From Candidatus Eisenbacteria bacterium (GTDB lineage Bacteria > Desulfobacterota > Binatia > DP-6): a stretch of 64,000 nt of DNA. Below the pieces are notes generated by a model. It saw only the letters and a program-made list of their open reading frames with translations. It searched no databases and had not been told where the DNA came from. The stretch is from positions 1-64,000 of the forward strand of contig DATJZY010000126.1 of the NCBI GenBank assembly GCA_035577985.1, read 5' to 3'. The translations under genes were made by a program, and so were the position numbers. Shown piece by piece: positions 1 to 8,155 of the stretch. Positions within the stretch are counted from its first letter, which is position 1. Every line of letters begins with the position of its first letter.

Positions 1-838
1 TCGCGATCGGGTAGGCGTCGGGGGCATCCGGATCGGTGATCGAGACGCGGAAGTCGCTGGGCATCTTCGCCGCCGCTGCGGCGGCAGCGGCCGTGACGCT
101 CTCGAGGGTCGGCGAGGCGAACGTGCCGGCCCGATTCTTGATGTCGGCGTAGGAGAGCTTGTTCTGGACCGCGTAGACCAGCTCGACGTACCCGATGGCA
201 TTCGGCGTCTGCTTCACGAGCCCCGTCACGCCCTCGTTCCCCTTCCCGCCGAGACCAACCGGCCAGGCGACCGACGTGCTGCGCCCGACGTTCTTCGACC
301 ACTCCGGGCTCACCTTGGAGAGATAGTCGACGAAGACGTAGGTCGTGCCGCTACCGTCGGAACGGTGAACGGGTACGATCGGCTGGGCAGGGAGCGCCAC
401 GCCCGGGTTCTCCTTGACGAGCGCGGGGTCGTTCCACATGGTGATCTTCCCGAGGAAGATGCCCGCGAGCGCTTCCGGCGTGAGACGGAGCTTGTCGACG
501 CCGGCCACGTTGTAGGTGGCGACCACCGCGCCGAGGACCGTCGGAAAGTGCAGGATCGGGGTCTTCGCCTGCGCGAGCTGCTCGTCGGTCATGGGGCCGT
601 CGGACGCCCCGAAGTCGACCGTCCCCTCGAGCACCTGGCGGATCCCGCCGCCGCTGCCGATCGACTGGTAGTTGATCTGGACGTCGGAGTTCTTCTTCCG
701 ATACTCGTCGAACCACTTGGAGTAGATGGGGTAGGGAAAGGTCGCGCCGGCACCGTTGATGAGCTTCGCGGCGCCTCCCAGGGAGGCCGTTAGGATCAGA
801 ATGGCGGCCGCGAGCAACGCGAGACGTCGTGTCAGCAT
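1..838 (-). CDS. pstS: Phosphate ABC transporter substrate-binding protein PstS (3' end cut by window edge)
   Basis: Periplasmic phosphate-binding protein that delivers inorganic phosphate to the PstCAB importer. The translation starts with a signal peptide (MLTRRLALLAAAILILTASLG), then INGAGATFPYPIYSKW, YQSIGSGGGIRQ and DFGASDGPM, which are the conserved phosphate-loop segments of PstS. A later HRSDGSGTTYVFVDYLSK block is the second ligand-contact region. The ATG at 838 has a strong GGAGGA ribosome site just upstream (841-850). About 279 codons are visible; the C-terminus lies beyond position 1. It is divergent from a porin, and the shared 225-bp gap holds two Pho-box-like repeat pairs, so phosphate-starvation control is likely. 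Other pst genes are not in this window. Confidence 0.95.
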   Translation of the reverse strand, partial: MLTRRLALLAAAILILTASLGGAAKLINGAGATFPYPIYSKWFDEYRKKNSDVQINYQSIGSGGGIRQVLEGTVDFGASDGPMTDEQLAQAKTPILHFPTVLGAVVATYNVAGVDKLRLTPEALAGIFLGKITMWNDPALVKENPGVALPAQPIVPVHRSDGSGTTYVFVDYLSKVSPEWSKNVGRSTSVAWPVGLGGKGNEGVTGLVKQTPNAIGYVELVYAVQNKLSYADIKNRAGTFASPTLESVTAAAAAAAAKMPSDFRVSITDPDAPDAYPIA

Positions 839-874
839 ACGTCCTCCTTCATTGCGCGCAGGCTACCAGACGGA

Positions 875-892
875 TTGTTACGACATGGTTAC
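875..892. promoter_or_regulatory. Pho-box-like direct repeat, copy 1
   Basis: Two 7-mers, TTGTTAC (875-881) and TGGTTAC (886-892), are separated by 4 nt. That gives the 11-bp period typical of PhoB binding sites. It lies 37 bp upstream of the pstS start codon, in the pstS-porin divergent gap. The match to the enterobacterial CTGTCAT consensus is loose, so the assignment rests on the spacing, the repeat and the pstS context. Confidence 0.5.
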
Positions 893-936
893 CCGGCAGT
901 GAAGACCCTCCAGGCAAAGGGGGGAGTCTTGGGCCA

Positions 937-954
937 TTGTTACGAAAAGATAAC
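937..954. promoter_or_regulatory. Pho-box-like direct repeat, copy 2
   Basis: TTGTTAC (937-943) and AGATAAC (948-954) are separated by 4 nt, repeating the architecture of the copy 62 bp to the left. Read on the minus strand the pair begins CTGTTAT, one base from the classical CTGTCAT half-site and facing pstS. The two boxes could serve the two divergent promoters. Confidence 0.5.
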
Positions 955-1063
955 AGATGGCGGAAATCCCAGTGAACCCGCCGTTGTGGGGCCGTGATGG
1001 CACTCGACTTTCGTCTCCGCGTTCGACAAGAGGGCGCCTCCACCACCGAACAGGGGGGACCTG

Positions 1064-2419
1064 ATGCGACAACGTATAGCGCAAGGGTTGGCGGTGCTGG
1101 CGCTTCTGGGGATGTGTGTACCGGCGCGCGCGGCGATGACGACCGAGCAGCGCCTCGAGGCGCTTGAGCGCCTCATCCGCAGCCAGCAGGAGGAGATCCG
1201 CCAGCTGCGCAACGAGCTGAAGCAGCAGAAGGCGGTCGGCACGGCGACGCAGCAGCAGGCCGAGCGCGCCGAGGAGCAGGCGAAGACGGTCGAGAAGAAG
1301 CAGACCACGATGTCGAAGGTGCACGAACAGCTGAGCAAGTTCACGCCCTTCGGCGATTTCCGCCTGCGGTACGAGGGCTTCTTCGACCAGGCGACCAAAG
1401 AAGGCACGAAGACCACGGCGCGCAACCGCGTGCGTATCCGCTACCGGCTGGGCTTCACGTACAAGTACAGCGACGAGCTGTCGGCGACCATCCGCCTCGC
1501 CAGCGGCAACCCCGACGACCCGATCTCGACCAACGAGACCCTCACCGGCGACTTCACGCGCAAGCACGTGAATCTCGACTGGGCGTATATCACCGTGACG
1601 CCGGGCCAGACGTTCGGCTGGCGCCCCGGCATCTTCAGCATGACGGGCGGCAAGTTCCCGAACCCGATCTTCCGGGTGGGACAGATGGTGTTCGACGACG
1701 ACCTGTCGCCGGAAGGCTTCAGCGAGACCCTGACGCTCCTCGACCACCCGTATGGCGGGCTCGATCAGGTGAGGATCTACGGCGAGCAGTGGACGTTCAA
1801 CGAGGTCAGCAACGGGTCCGACGGTTGGATGTTCGGCGGACAGATCAATCCCGTGGGCCACGTGGGCGACGTCGTTCTGGAAGGCGGCATCGGCCAGTAC
1901 TGGTGGAACAACGCCAACCTCATCGCCCAGGCCCTCAACACGAACTCGTCGCTCGTCAACACCAACCTGGTCTACAAGATGGCGGACGGCGACGTGGTCG
2001 CGTACCAGAGCGGCTACTACGAGACGAACGTCACGGCGGCAGCGACGATCCCCGAGGTCGCCGGCAAGCCACTGAAGCTCTACGTCGACTACGTGCACAA
2101 CTGGCAGGCGGTCAACCACGACTCCAACGGCATCATGGGCGGCCTGCGCTTCGGTCAGACGAAGCAGGCCGGCGACTGGGATCTCTGGCTCTACTACGAG
2201 TACCTGCAGCAGGAAGCCGCGATCTCGGCCTTCACGTTCAGCGACTTCGGCAACGGCGGCACGAATGTCCAGGGCCCCGTCATCGCGCTCGACTACCAGC
2301 TCTTCGACCCCCTCACGCTGACGGCCACCAGCTACTTCACGTCGTTGATCGACCCGCCGCCGGATCTCGACAACCGCATGCAGGTGCGGGTGCAGCTGGA
2401 CGCACAGATCAAGTTCTAG
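1064..2419 (+). CDS. Outer-membrane porin with N-terminal coiled coil
   Basis: Outer-membrane beta-barrel channel of 451 aa. It has a signal peptide (about residues 1-24, ending ARAA) and then a Gln/Glu-rich coiled coil (about 27-85) of the kind that tethers porins to peptidoglycan. A long beta-rich barrel follows, with alternating aromatic strands, starting at FGDFRLRYEGFF and ending in a C-terminal Phe (QIKF), the classic assembly signal for the BAM machinery. The layout resembles the putative porin family and the phosphate-selective OprO/OprP group, though substrate cannot be read from sequence. Divergence from pstS with shared Pho-box-like repeats suggests phosphate uptake across the outer membrane. 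The ATG at 1064 follows a GGGGGGAC stretch acting as ribosome site. Confidence 0.88.
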   Translation: MRQRIAQGLAVLALLGMCVPARAAMTTEQRLEALERLIRSQQEEIRQLRNELKQQKAVGTATQQQAERAEEQAKTVEKKQTTMSKVHEQLSKFTPFGDFRLRYEGFFDQATKEGTKTTARNRVRIRYRLGFTYKYSDELSATIRLASGNPDDPISTNETLTGDFTRKHVNLDWAYITVTPGQTFGWRPGIFSMTGGKFPNPIFRVGQMVFDDDLSPEGFSETLTLLDHPYGGLDQVRIYGEQWTFNEVSNGSDGWMFGGQINPVGHVGDVVLEGGIGQYWWNNANLIAQALNTNSSLVNTNLVYKMADGDVVAYQSGYYETNVTAAATIPEVAGKPLKLYVDYVHNWQAVNHDSNGIMGGLRFGQTKQAGDWDLWLYYEYLQQEAAISAFTFSDFGNGGTNVQGPVIALDYQLFDPLTLTATSYFTSLIDPPPDLDNRMQVRVQLDAQIKF

Positions 2420-2433
2420 TACCCGACGACGCC

Positions 2434-3306
2434 ATGCGCGTCGGGCTCGTCGGTACGGGCATCATGGGTGCGCCCATGGCGCGGAACCTCCTCCGCGCCG
2501 GGCACACCGTCACGGTGCACAACCGGAGCCCCGCGCGCGTGGCGCCGCTCGTCGAAGCGGGCGCGACGGTGGCGGCCTCGCCGCGCGAGGTCGCGGCGCG
2601 CGCCGACGCCGTCGTCACCTGCGTGCCCGACACGCCGGACGTCGAGGCTGTCGTCGCGGGACCGAATGGCATCCTCGATGCGGCGCAGCCCGGGCTCCTC
2701 GTCGTCGACATGAGCACGATCGCACCAGGCGCAGCGCGTGCGCTCGCCGAGCGTACCGCCGCGCTGCAGGTCGATTTCCTCGACGCTCCCGTGTCCGGCG
2801 GAGAGCAGGGTGCGATCAACGGGACGCTCTCGATCATGGTCGGCGGGCGGCGCGACGCGTTCGATCGCGCTGCGCCGATCTTCGCCGCCATCGGCAAGAC
2901 GGCGACCTACATGGGCGCGTCCGGCCAGGGGCAGATGACGAAGCTCGTGAACCAGGTCGTCGGCGCGGCGACGCTCGCGGCCGTGGCCGAGGGCATCCAA
3001 CTCGGCGCCCGGGCCGGTCTCGATCCGGCGGCGCTTATCGACGCGATCGGCGGCGGCGCGGCGTCGTCGTGGATGTGGACGAACCTCGGCCCGCGCATGC
3101 AGCGACGCGACTTCACGCCGGGATTCATGGTGAAGCTCCAGCAAAAGGATCTCCGGCTCGCGATCGCCGCCGCCGCCGAAGTGGGCGCGCCGCTCCCGCT
3201 CACTGCCCTCGTGCAGCGGCTTCTCGCCGCCGTCGAGGCGCGCGGCGACGGGGCCCTCGGCACGCAGGCGATCGTGACCGCCATCGAGGCGCTCGCGCGC
3301 GGTTGA
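2434..3306 (+). CDS. NAD(P)-dependent 3-hydroxyisobutyrate dehydrogenase / beta-hydroxyacid dehydrogenase family
   Basis: Cytosolic oxidoreductase of 290 aa from the beta-hydroxyacid dehydrogenase family (3-hydroxyisobutyrate, tartronate semialdehyde or glyoxylate/succinic semialdehyde substrates). Visible are the N-terminal dinucleotide motif GLVGTGIMGAPMARNL, the substrate-loop DAPVSGGEQGA (about 117-127) and the catalytic lysine in GQGQMTKLVNQ (Lys170). The C-terminal helical domain is complete, including the LQQKDLRLA segment. Start ATG 2434 is chosen because the dinucleotide fold begins directly there, 14 nt after the porin stop; the frame stays open further upstream but the extra residues are not protein-like. 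The exact substrate cannot be assigned. Confidence 0.9.
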   Translation: MRVGLVGTGIMGAPMARNLLRAGHTVTVHNRSPARVAPLVEAGATVAASPREVAARADAVVTCVPDTPDVEAVVAGPNGILDAAQPGLLVVDMSTIAPGAARALAERTAALQVDFLDAPVSGGEQGAINGTLSIMVGGRRDAFDRAAPIFAAIGKTATYMGASGQGQMTKLVNQVVGAATLAAVAEGIQLGARAGLDPAALIDAIGGGAASSWMWTNLGPRMQRRDFTPGFMVKLQQKDLRLAIAAAAEVGAPLPLTALVQRLLAAVEARGDGALGTQAIVTAIEALARG

Positions 3307-3339
3307 CCGGCCGCGTCAGCGTCGAGTAGGGGTCCCGGA

Positions 3340-4356
3340 ATGCGCATCGACACGGGGCTCCTCTCCTCCGATCTCGCTGGCGTCGCCAAGGCCGCGCGCG
3401 ACGCCGAAGCGTCGGGCTACGACGGCCTGTGGACGGCCGAGGCGGGGCACGATCCGTATCTCGCCTGCGCGATCGCGGCGACCGCGACCGAGCGCGTCTC
3501 GATCGGCACCAACATCGCCGTCGCGTTCCCGCGCAGCCCCCTCGTCCACGCGCAGATCGCGTGGGATCTGCAGGCGGCGTCGCGCGGGCGTTTCGTCCTC
3601 GGGCTCGGCACGCAGGTGAAAGGTCACAACGAGCGGCGCTACTCGACGGCGTGGCTGCCGCCGGGACCGCGTCTGCGCGAGATGATCCAGCTCATCCACC
3701 ACATCTGGGACGTTTGGCAGAACGGCGTGAAGCCTGGATTCGCGGGCAAGTTCTACCAGTTCAGCCTGATGACACCGTTCTTCAGCCCGGGACCGATCGA
3801 GTGGCCGAAGGTGCCGATCTACATCGCTGGCGTGAATCCCTACATCTGCCGGCTCGCTGGCGAGCTGTGCGACGGCTTCCTCGTGCACCCGTTCCACTCG
3901 ATCAAGTACATGCACGACGTCGTCCTGCCCAACATCGAGCTGGGCCTCGCGAAGTCCGGCCGCACCCGCAAGGACGTCCACCTTTCGACGACCGCCTTCG
4001 TCGTGACCGGCAAGAGCCGCGACGAGATCGAGCGCAACAAGGCGCCCGTGCGGCAGCAGATAGCCTTCTACGCGTCCACGCGCACCTACATCGGCGTGCT
4101 CGAATCGCACGGGTGGGGCGAAACGTGCATCCGTTTGAACGAGAAGGCCGCCAAGGGCGACTGGACCGGCATGTCGTCGCTCATCACGGACGAGATGCTC
4201 GAGGTCTACGCCGTGCAGGGAACGGTCGACGAGCTGCCCGACCTCGTCAAGAAGAAGTACACGGGCGTGATGGACCGGCTCGGGTTCTACGTGCTCCCCG
4301 GCGTGCTCGGCGATCCCGCCGAGCGTCGCGCGCTCGTCAAGGCCTGCCAGAGCTGA
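3340..4356 (+). CDS. LLM-class F420-dependent oxidoreductase (TIGR03617-like)
   Basis: Luciferase-like TIM-barrel oxidoreductase, 338 aa, of the coenzyme F420 or flavin type. Typical features are the DAEASGYDGLWTAE segment early in the barrel, the RVSIGTNIAVAFPRSPLVHAQ strand-loop, the FVLGLGTQV turn, and PIYIAGVNPYICRLAGELCDGF, the conserved block in MSMEG_2256-type enzymes. Such proteins are abundant in actinobacteria and in uncultivated Binatota-like genomes, usually with unknown substrates. It follows the dehydrogenase gene by 33 nt and ends overlapping the convergent methyltransferase-like gene by 20 nt. Confidence 0.85.
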   Translation: MRIDTGLLSSDLAGVAKAARDAEASGYDGLWTAEAGHDPYLACAIAATATERVSIGTNIAVAFPRSPLVHAQIAWDLQAASRGRFVLGLGTQVKGHNERRYSTAWLPPGPRLREMIQLIHHIWDVWQNGVKPGFAGKFYQFSLMTPFFSPGPIEWPKVPIYIAGVNPYICRLAGELCDGFLVHPFHSIKYMHDVVLPNIELGLAKSGRTRKDVHLSTTAFVVTGKSRDEIERNKAPVRQQIAFYASTRTYIGVLESHGWGETCIRLNEKAAKGDWTGMSSLITDEMLEVYAVQGTVDELPDLVKKKYTGVMDRLGFYVLPGVLGDPAERRALVKACQS

Positions 4357-4897
4357 AGCGCGGGACGACGCACGGGACGCGCGCCCGATAGGCATCCCAC
4401 CGCGGCCCGAACGCCGCTGCGAGCGCGCGCTCCTCGCGCGGGATCTTCGCCGCGAGTCCGGCGCCGAGGCCGACCGCCACGCTCGCCGTCGCGATCGAGG
4501 GGTGCGCGAGGAGCGTCCCGACTGCGACGAGCCCGATGCCGAGGTAGAGCGGGTGCCGCACGACGCCGAACGGCCCGTCCTCGACGAGGACCGGGCCCGA
4601 CGGCGTGATGCGCGCCGACCACGCGGCGCCGAGCGTGCGGCGCGCGGCGACGTGCAGCGCGGCGCCCCCGACGGCGAGGGCCATGCCGAGCACCGCCAGG
4701 ACCGGCGACGTCAGCCGCCGCCCGCCGCCCATCCGCTCGAGCGCGGCGATCGTGACGACGAGCACGGCGAGCAGCACGGCGCCGGCCACGCGGCGCGCGG
4801 GCCCGTCACCGGTGTGACCGCGCGCCGCGCGTATCGCGTCGTGCGCGAGCACCACGGCCCACGCGGCCACGACGACGCCGTCGGCGAGACCCGTCAC
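4337..4897 (-). CDS. Isoprenylcysteine carboxyl methyltransferase / PEMT-like membrane methyltransferase
   Basis: Integral membrane SAM-dependent methyltransferase-like protein, 186 aa, with about four to five hydrophobic helices. The diagnostic C-terminal block is present: GPFGVVRHPLYLGIGL, then KIPREERALAAAFGPRWDAYRARVP, matching the HP-Y and EE-L--FG-Y-Y signature of the ICMT/PEMT family. Bacterial members methylate lipids or small molecules of unknown identity. The start is GTG (4897-4895) with only a weak ribosome site. The 3' end overlaps the convergent oxidoreductase by 20 nt. Confidence 0.78.
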   Translation of the reverse strand: MTGLADGVVVAAWAVVLAHDAIRAARGHTGDGPARRVAGAVLLAVLVVTIAALERMGGGRRLTSPVLAVLGMALAVGGAALHVAARRTLGAAWSARITPSGPVLVEDGPFGVVRHPLYLGIGLVAVGTLLAHPSIATASVAVGLGAGLAAKIPREERALAAAFGPRWDAYRARVPCVVPRFSSGRP

Positions 4898-4962
4898 CGT
4901 CGCCTGTAAATCATGTCGGCGGCCCCCCTTGCGACTCCAGGTCCGATCTGGGACACGAAGAT

Positions 4963-5511
4963 ATGGCCATCTTGAAGGTTGCGCGGCTCGGGCACCCCGT
5001 GCTGCGCAAGGTCGCCGAGCCCGTCTCGCCGGAGGCCATCGGCGCCCCGGAGATCCAGCGACTCATCGACGACATGCTCGAGACGATGCGCGAATACGAC
5101 GGCGCGGGTCTCGCGGCGCCGCAGGTGCACGTGTCGCGCCGCATCGTGATCTACGGCGTGCAGGGTAACCCGCGCTATCCGGACGCCGAAGAAGTTCCCC
5201 TGACCGTCCTCGTCAACCCGAAGATCACGCCCACGACCAAGGAGATGGAGGAGGACTGGGAGGGCTGTCTCAGCCTCCCCGATCTGCGCGGCCAGGTCCC
5301 GCGCTACACGCGCGTGCGCGTCGAAGCGTACGGACGCGACGGAAAGCCGCTACAGTTCGTCGCCGAGGGGTTCCACGCGCGGGTCGTCCAGCACGAGTGC
5401 GATCACCTGGACGCGACGGTCTACGTCGATCGTATGCGTTCGATGGCGACCCTCACGTTCCTCTCCGAGTTCCACAAGTACTGGCTGGGCCGCGAACCCG
5501 AGCTCGAGTGA
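4963..5511 (+). CDS. def: Peptide deformylase
   Basis: Metalloenzyme that removes the N-formyl group from nascent proteins, 182 aa. All three signature motifs are present: GAGLAAPQ (motif I, about 47-54), EGCLSLP (motif II, whose Cys binds the metal) and HECDH (motif III, two His ligands plus the catalytic Glu, near residue 145). Length fits a type 1 enzyme. No fmt gene follows; the next gene downstream is a histidine kinase 53 nt away. Confidence 0.96.
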   Translation: MAILKVARLGHPVLRKVAEPVSPEAIGAPEIQRLIDDMLETMREYDGAGLAAPQVHVSRRIVIYGVQGNPRYPDAEEVPLTVLVNPKITPTTKEMEEDWEGCLSLPDLRGQVPRYTRVRVEAYGRDGKPLQFVAEGFHARVVQHECDHLDATVYVDRMRSMATLTFLSEFHKYWLGREPELE

Positions 5512-5563
5512 GCACGGACGCAGCGGCGCACCTCGGTGCGCCAGGGGACGTCGCGACGAGAAA

Positions 5564-8155
5564 GTGACGCTGCGCCGGCGGCCTCGGCTGGCCCCGTTCC
5601 GCCCGACTAGTGGCATAGGCGTTGCTTTGACGCCCGTGCGCGTGCGCCTCGATCTTCGTGTGCCCTTCGCCTGCCGCGCTGCGCTCGCGACCAGCGCGGC
5701 CGGGTGGCCTGCGGCGGGCTATGGCGCCCTCGCCATCTTCGTCGCCGGCGATTTCGCGCGCACCGGCTCCGGTTGGATCTTCGGCACCCCGTTCTTCGTC
5801 CTGCTCCTCGGGGCGACCATCGCCCACCAGCTCTCCATGGGACTCGGCGGCGGCCTCGGCATCCCGGCGGTCTTCCCGGGCGTCCGCGCGGTGAATCGCG
5901 TGCTCGACGGGTCGGGCCACCCGAGGCCGTGCGCGCCGGCCGATCTCGCCGAGGCGGCCCGCGGCATCGCGCGCCTTCCCATGTACAACGTCCTGCACGC
6001 GGGCGTGCTCAGCCTCGCCGTCGTGCTCGGTACCGAGCTGCTCGAGTGGTGGGGCGCCGGTCCCTCGTCGCCGAACTTCGGCGTCATCGCTCGGAGCGGT
6101 CTCATCGCGACCGGCCTCTACATGAGCGTCAGCTTGACCCTGGGCGAGCTGCTCGTGCGCCCCGCCTGTCGCGCCGTGCGGCGCGCGACGTTGCAGCACG
6201 GCGTGGTCGTCGACGACACCTACGTTCTCGCACGGAGGTGGCGCGTGCTCGCGGCCGTGGTCCCGCCCGTGGCAGCGCTCGCGGTCGCGGTCGAGTTCGG
6301 ACGCTCCCAGCACGCGACGGCGGTGCCGTACGCGCTGCTGCTGGCACTGTCGGCGGTGGTCGCGGTCGCGATCGCGTGGCTCCAGTACGAGAGCCACGAG
6401 CGTGCCGCGCGCGAGCTGACGTTCGCCTGCCGCGCGCTCGCGGCCGGCGAGGACGGGCACCTGGTCACGGGCAGCATCGACCCGACGCTGCTCGGCATCG
6501 CGCAGGAGTTCAACGCCGCCGCGCACCAGGTGCGCGCCGATCGGCGCGCCTCCTCGGAGCGCTATCGCACGCTCTTCGACGGCGCCGGCGATGCCATCCT
6601 GCTGGTCGACGCGGACGACGGCCACATCGTCGAGGTGAGCGCCCGCGCCGAGCGGCTCTTCGCGAGCGCGCGCGGCGACCTCGTCGGCAGGGCTTTCACC
6701 GATTGCGTGGATGCCGGGACGAGGGAGCGGCTGCGCGAGTTCGCCCTCGACCGCCGGCCGAACGCCGAAGTGTCGCTCGTCAACGCGGGCATCGTCCGGA
6801 GCGACGGCGAGACCGTCCCCGTCGACGCGTCGCTCGCGATCGTGTCGGCCGGCGACGAACGCCTGCTCCAGGCGATCCTCCGCGACGTCCGCGACCGGCG
6901 GCGCATCGAGCACGAGCTGCGCAAGGTCGCGCGGCGGTTCGAGGAGCTCTACCGCCTCGCCGTGGCGCTCGGCGACGATCCGGGCGCACTGGCCGAGCAC
7001 ACGGTGCGCGCGCTGCGGGCGCTGCTCGAGTATCCGATCGCGTCGGTCGCACGGCTCGATGGGGACGAGACCGAGATCCTGGCCCTGGCCCGCGGGGACG
7101 AGGTGATCGGCCACGGCCGGCGGGTCCTGCCGGGCACGCCGTGCTCCGAGGTCCGGTCGCGGCGGAGCGCGTGCATCTTCACGGATGCCAACGACCGCTT
7201 CCCGAAGGATCGCGAGCTGGTCGCCGCCGGCATCCGCACCTATTGCGGCGTCCCCATCCTCGATGCCTCGGGCGACGTGGTCGGCATCGTGAGCGTCCTC
7301 GACACGCAGGCACGCACGGTGCGCGACGAGGACCTGCAGCTGCTCACGAGCTTCGCGCAGCGCATCGGGCAGGCCATCGATCGCGAGCGCTTCGCCCTCG
7401 CGCAGGAGGGTCTGACGCAACGCCTGATCGAGAGTGATCGCGTGAAGACCGAGTTCCTGGGCATGATGTCCCACGAGCTGCGCACGCCACTCAACATTCT
7501 GCTCGGGTACAACCGGATGTTGCTCGAGAGCCTCGAGGAGGGCGACGTCATGCCTCGCGCGGAGCGGGGCGAGATCCTCGAGCGGATGCTCTCGGGCGGC
7601 TTGCACTTGAGTGAGCTGGTCGAGGACACGCTCTCGGTCCTGCGGCTCGAGGCCGGCGTCGTGCAGATCGACGCGGCGCCCGTGGCGCTCCCCGCGTTCC
7701 TCGACGAGATCCAGGGCGTCGATCGCCTGCTGCGCCGTCCGAGCGACGTCGTCGAGCGATGGCACGCCGACGCAGAGGTGCCGACGCTCGTCACCGATCG
7801 CCGAAAGCTCCGGCAGGTGGTGACGAACCTGGTCGGCAACGCCCGCAAGTTCACCGATCGGGGCATCATCGAGGTGCACGTCGCCCGCGACCAGGGGACC
7901 GGGGGCGTGGTGCTCACGGTGCGCGACACCGGCTGCGGCATCGACGGGGCCCACCTGCCGCACATCTTCGATCTATACCGCCAGGCGCCCAGCCAGCGAC
8001 GGCAGGACGGCTGCGGGCTCGGGCTCTACATCGTGCGCCGGTACGTCGAGCTGCTGGGTGGACGGGTCTCGTGCACCAGCGCCGTCGGACAGGGGACGAC
8101 GTTCGTCGTGACGCTGCCCGCGAGCGCCGCGCCGGCCGCCGCTGCGGCCGCCTAG
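5564..8155 (+). CDS. Membrane sensor histidine kinase (multi-TM, PAS, GAF, HisKA, HATPase)
   Basis: Hybrid-free sensor kinase, up to 863 aa. The first about 280 residues hold around six hydrophobic segments. A PAS domain follows (about 330-440, starting SSERYRTLFDGAGDAILLVD), then a GAF domain (about 460-605), then HisKA with the phospho-acceptor His637 in MMSHELRTPLN. The HATPase domain has an N box (LVGNARKFT), G1 box (DTGCGID) and G2 box (GCGLGLYI). No receiver domain or cognate regulator is adjacent, so it is an orphan and its signal is unknown. The start is uncertain: GTG 5564 gives the longest frame, and GTG 5636 or 5642 would remove a poorly structured leader. Its TAG stop shares the tetramer CTAG with the stop of the convergent RNase gene. 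Confidence 0.9.
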   Translation: MTLRRRPRLAPFRPTSGIGVALTPVRVRLDLRVPFACRAALATSAAGWPAAGYGALAIFVAGDFARTGSGWIFGTPFFVLLLGATIAHQLSMGLGGGLGIPAVFPGVRAVNRVLDGSGHPRPCAPADLAEAARGIARLPMYNVLHAGVLSLAVVLGTELLEWWGAGPSSPNFGVIARSGLIATGLYMSVSLTLGELLVRPACRAVRRATLQHGVVVDDTYVLARRWRVLAAVVPPVAALAVAVEFGRSQHATAVPYALLLALSAVVAVAIAWLQYESHERAARELTFACRALAAGEDGHLVTGSIDPTLLGIAQEFNAAAHQVRADRRASSERYRTLFDGAGDAILLVDADDGHIVEVSARAERLFASARGDLVGRAFTDCVDAGTRERLREFALDRRPNAEVSLVNAGIVRSDGETVPVDASLAIVSAGDERLLQAILRDVRDRRRIEHELRKVARRFEELYRLAVALGDDPGALAEHTVRALRALLEYPIASVARLDGDETEILALARGDEVIGHGRRVLPGTPCSEVRSRRSACIFTDANDRFPKDRELVAAGIRTYCGVPILDASGDVVGIVSVLDTQARTVRDEDLQLLTSFAQRIGQAIDRERFALAQEGLTQRLIESDRVKTEFLGMMSHELRTPLNILLGYNRMLLESLEEGDVMPRAERGEILERMLSGGLHLSELVEDTLSVLRLEAGVVQIDAAPVALPAFLDEIQGVDRLLRRPSDVVERWHADAEVPTLVTDRRKLRQVVTNLVGNARKFTDRGIIEVHVARDQGTGGVVLTVRDTGCGIDGAHLPHIFDLYRQAPSQRRQDGCGLGLYIVRRYVELLGGRVSCTSAVGQGTTFVVTLPASAAPAAAAAA

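Noticed and set aside
365-793. Plus-strand and alternative minus-strand open frames at 351-793
   Set aside because: They lie within the clear pstS coding frame that runs off the left edge.
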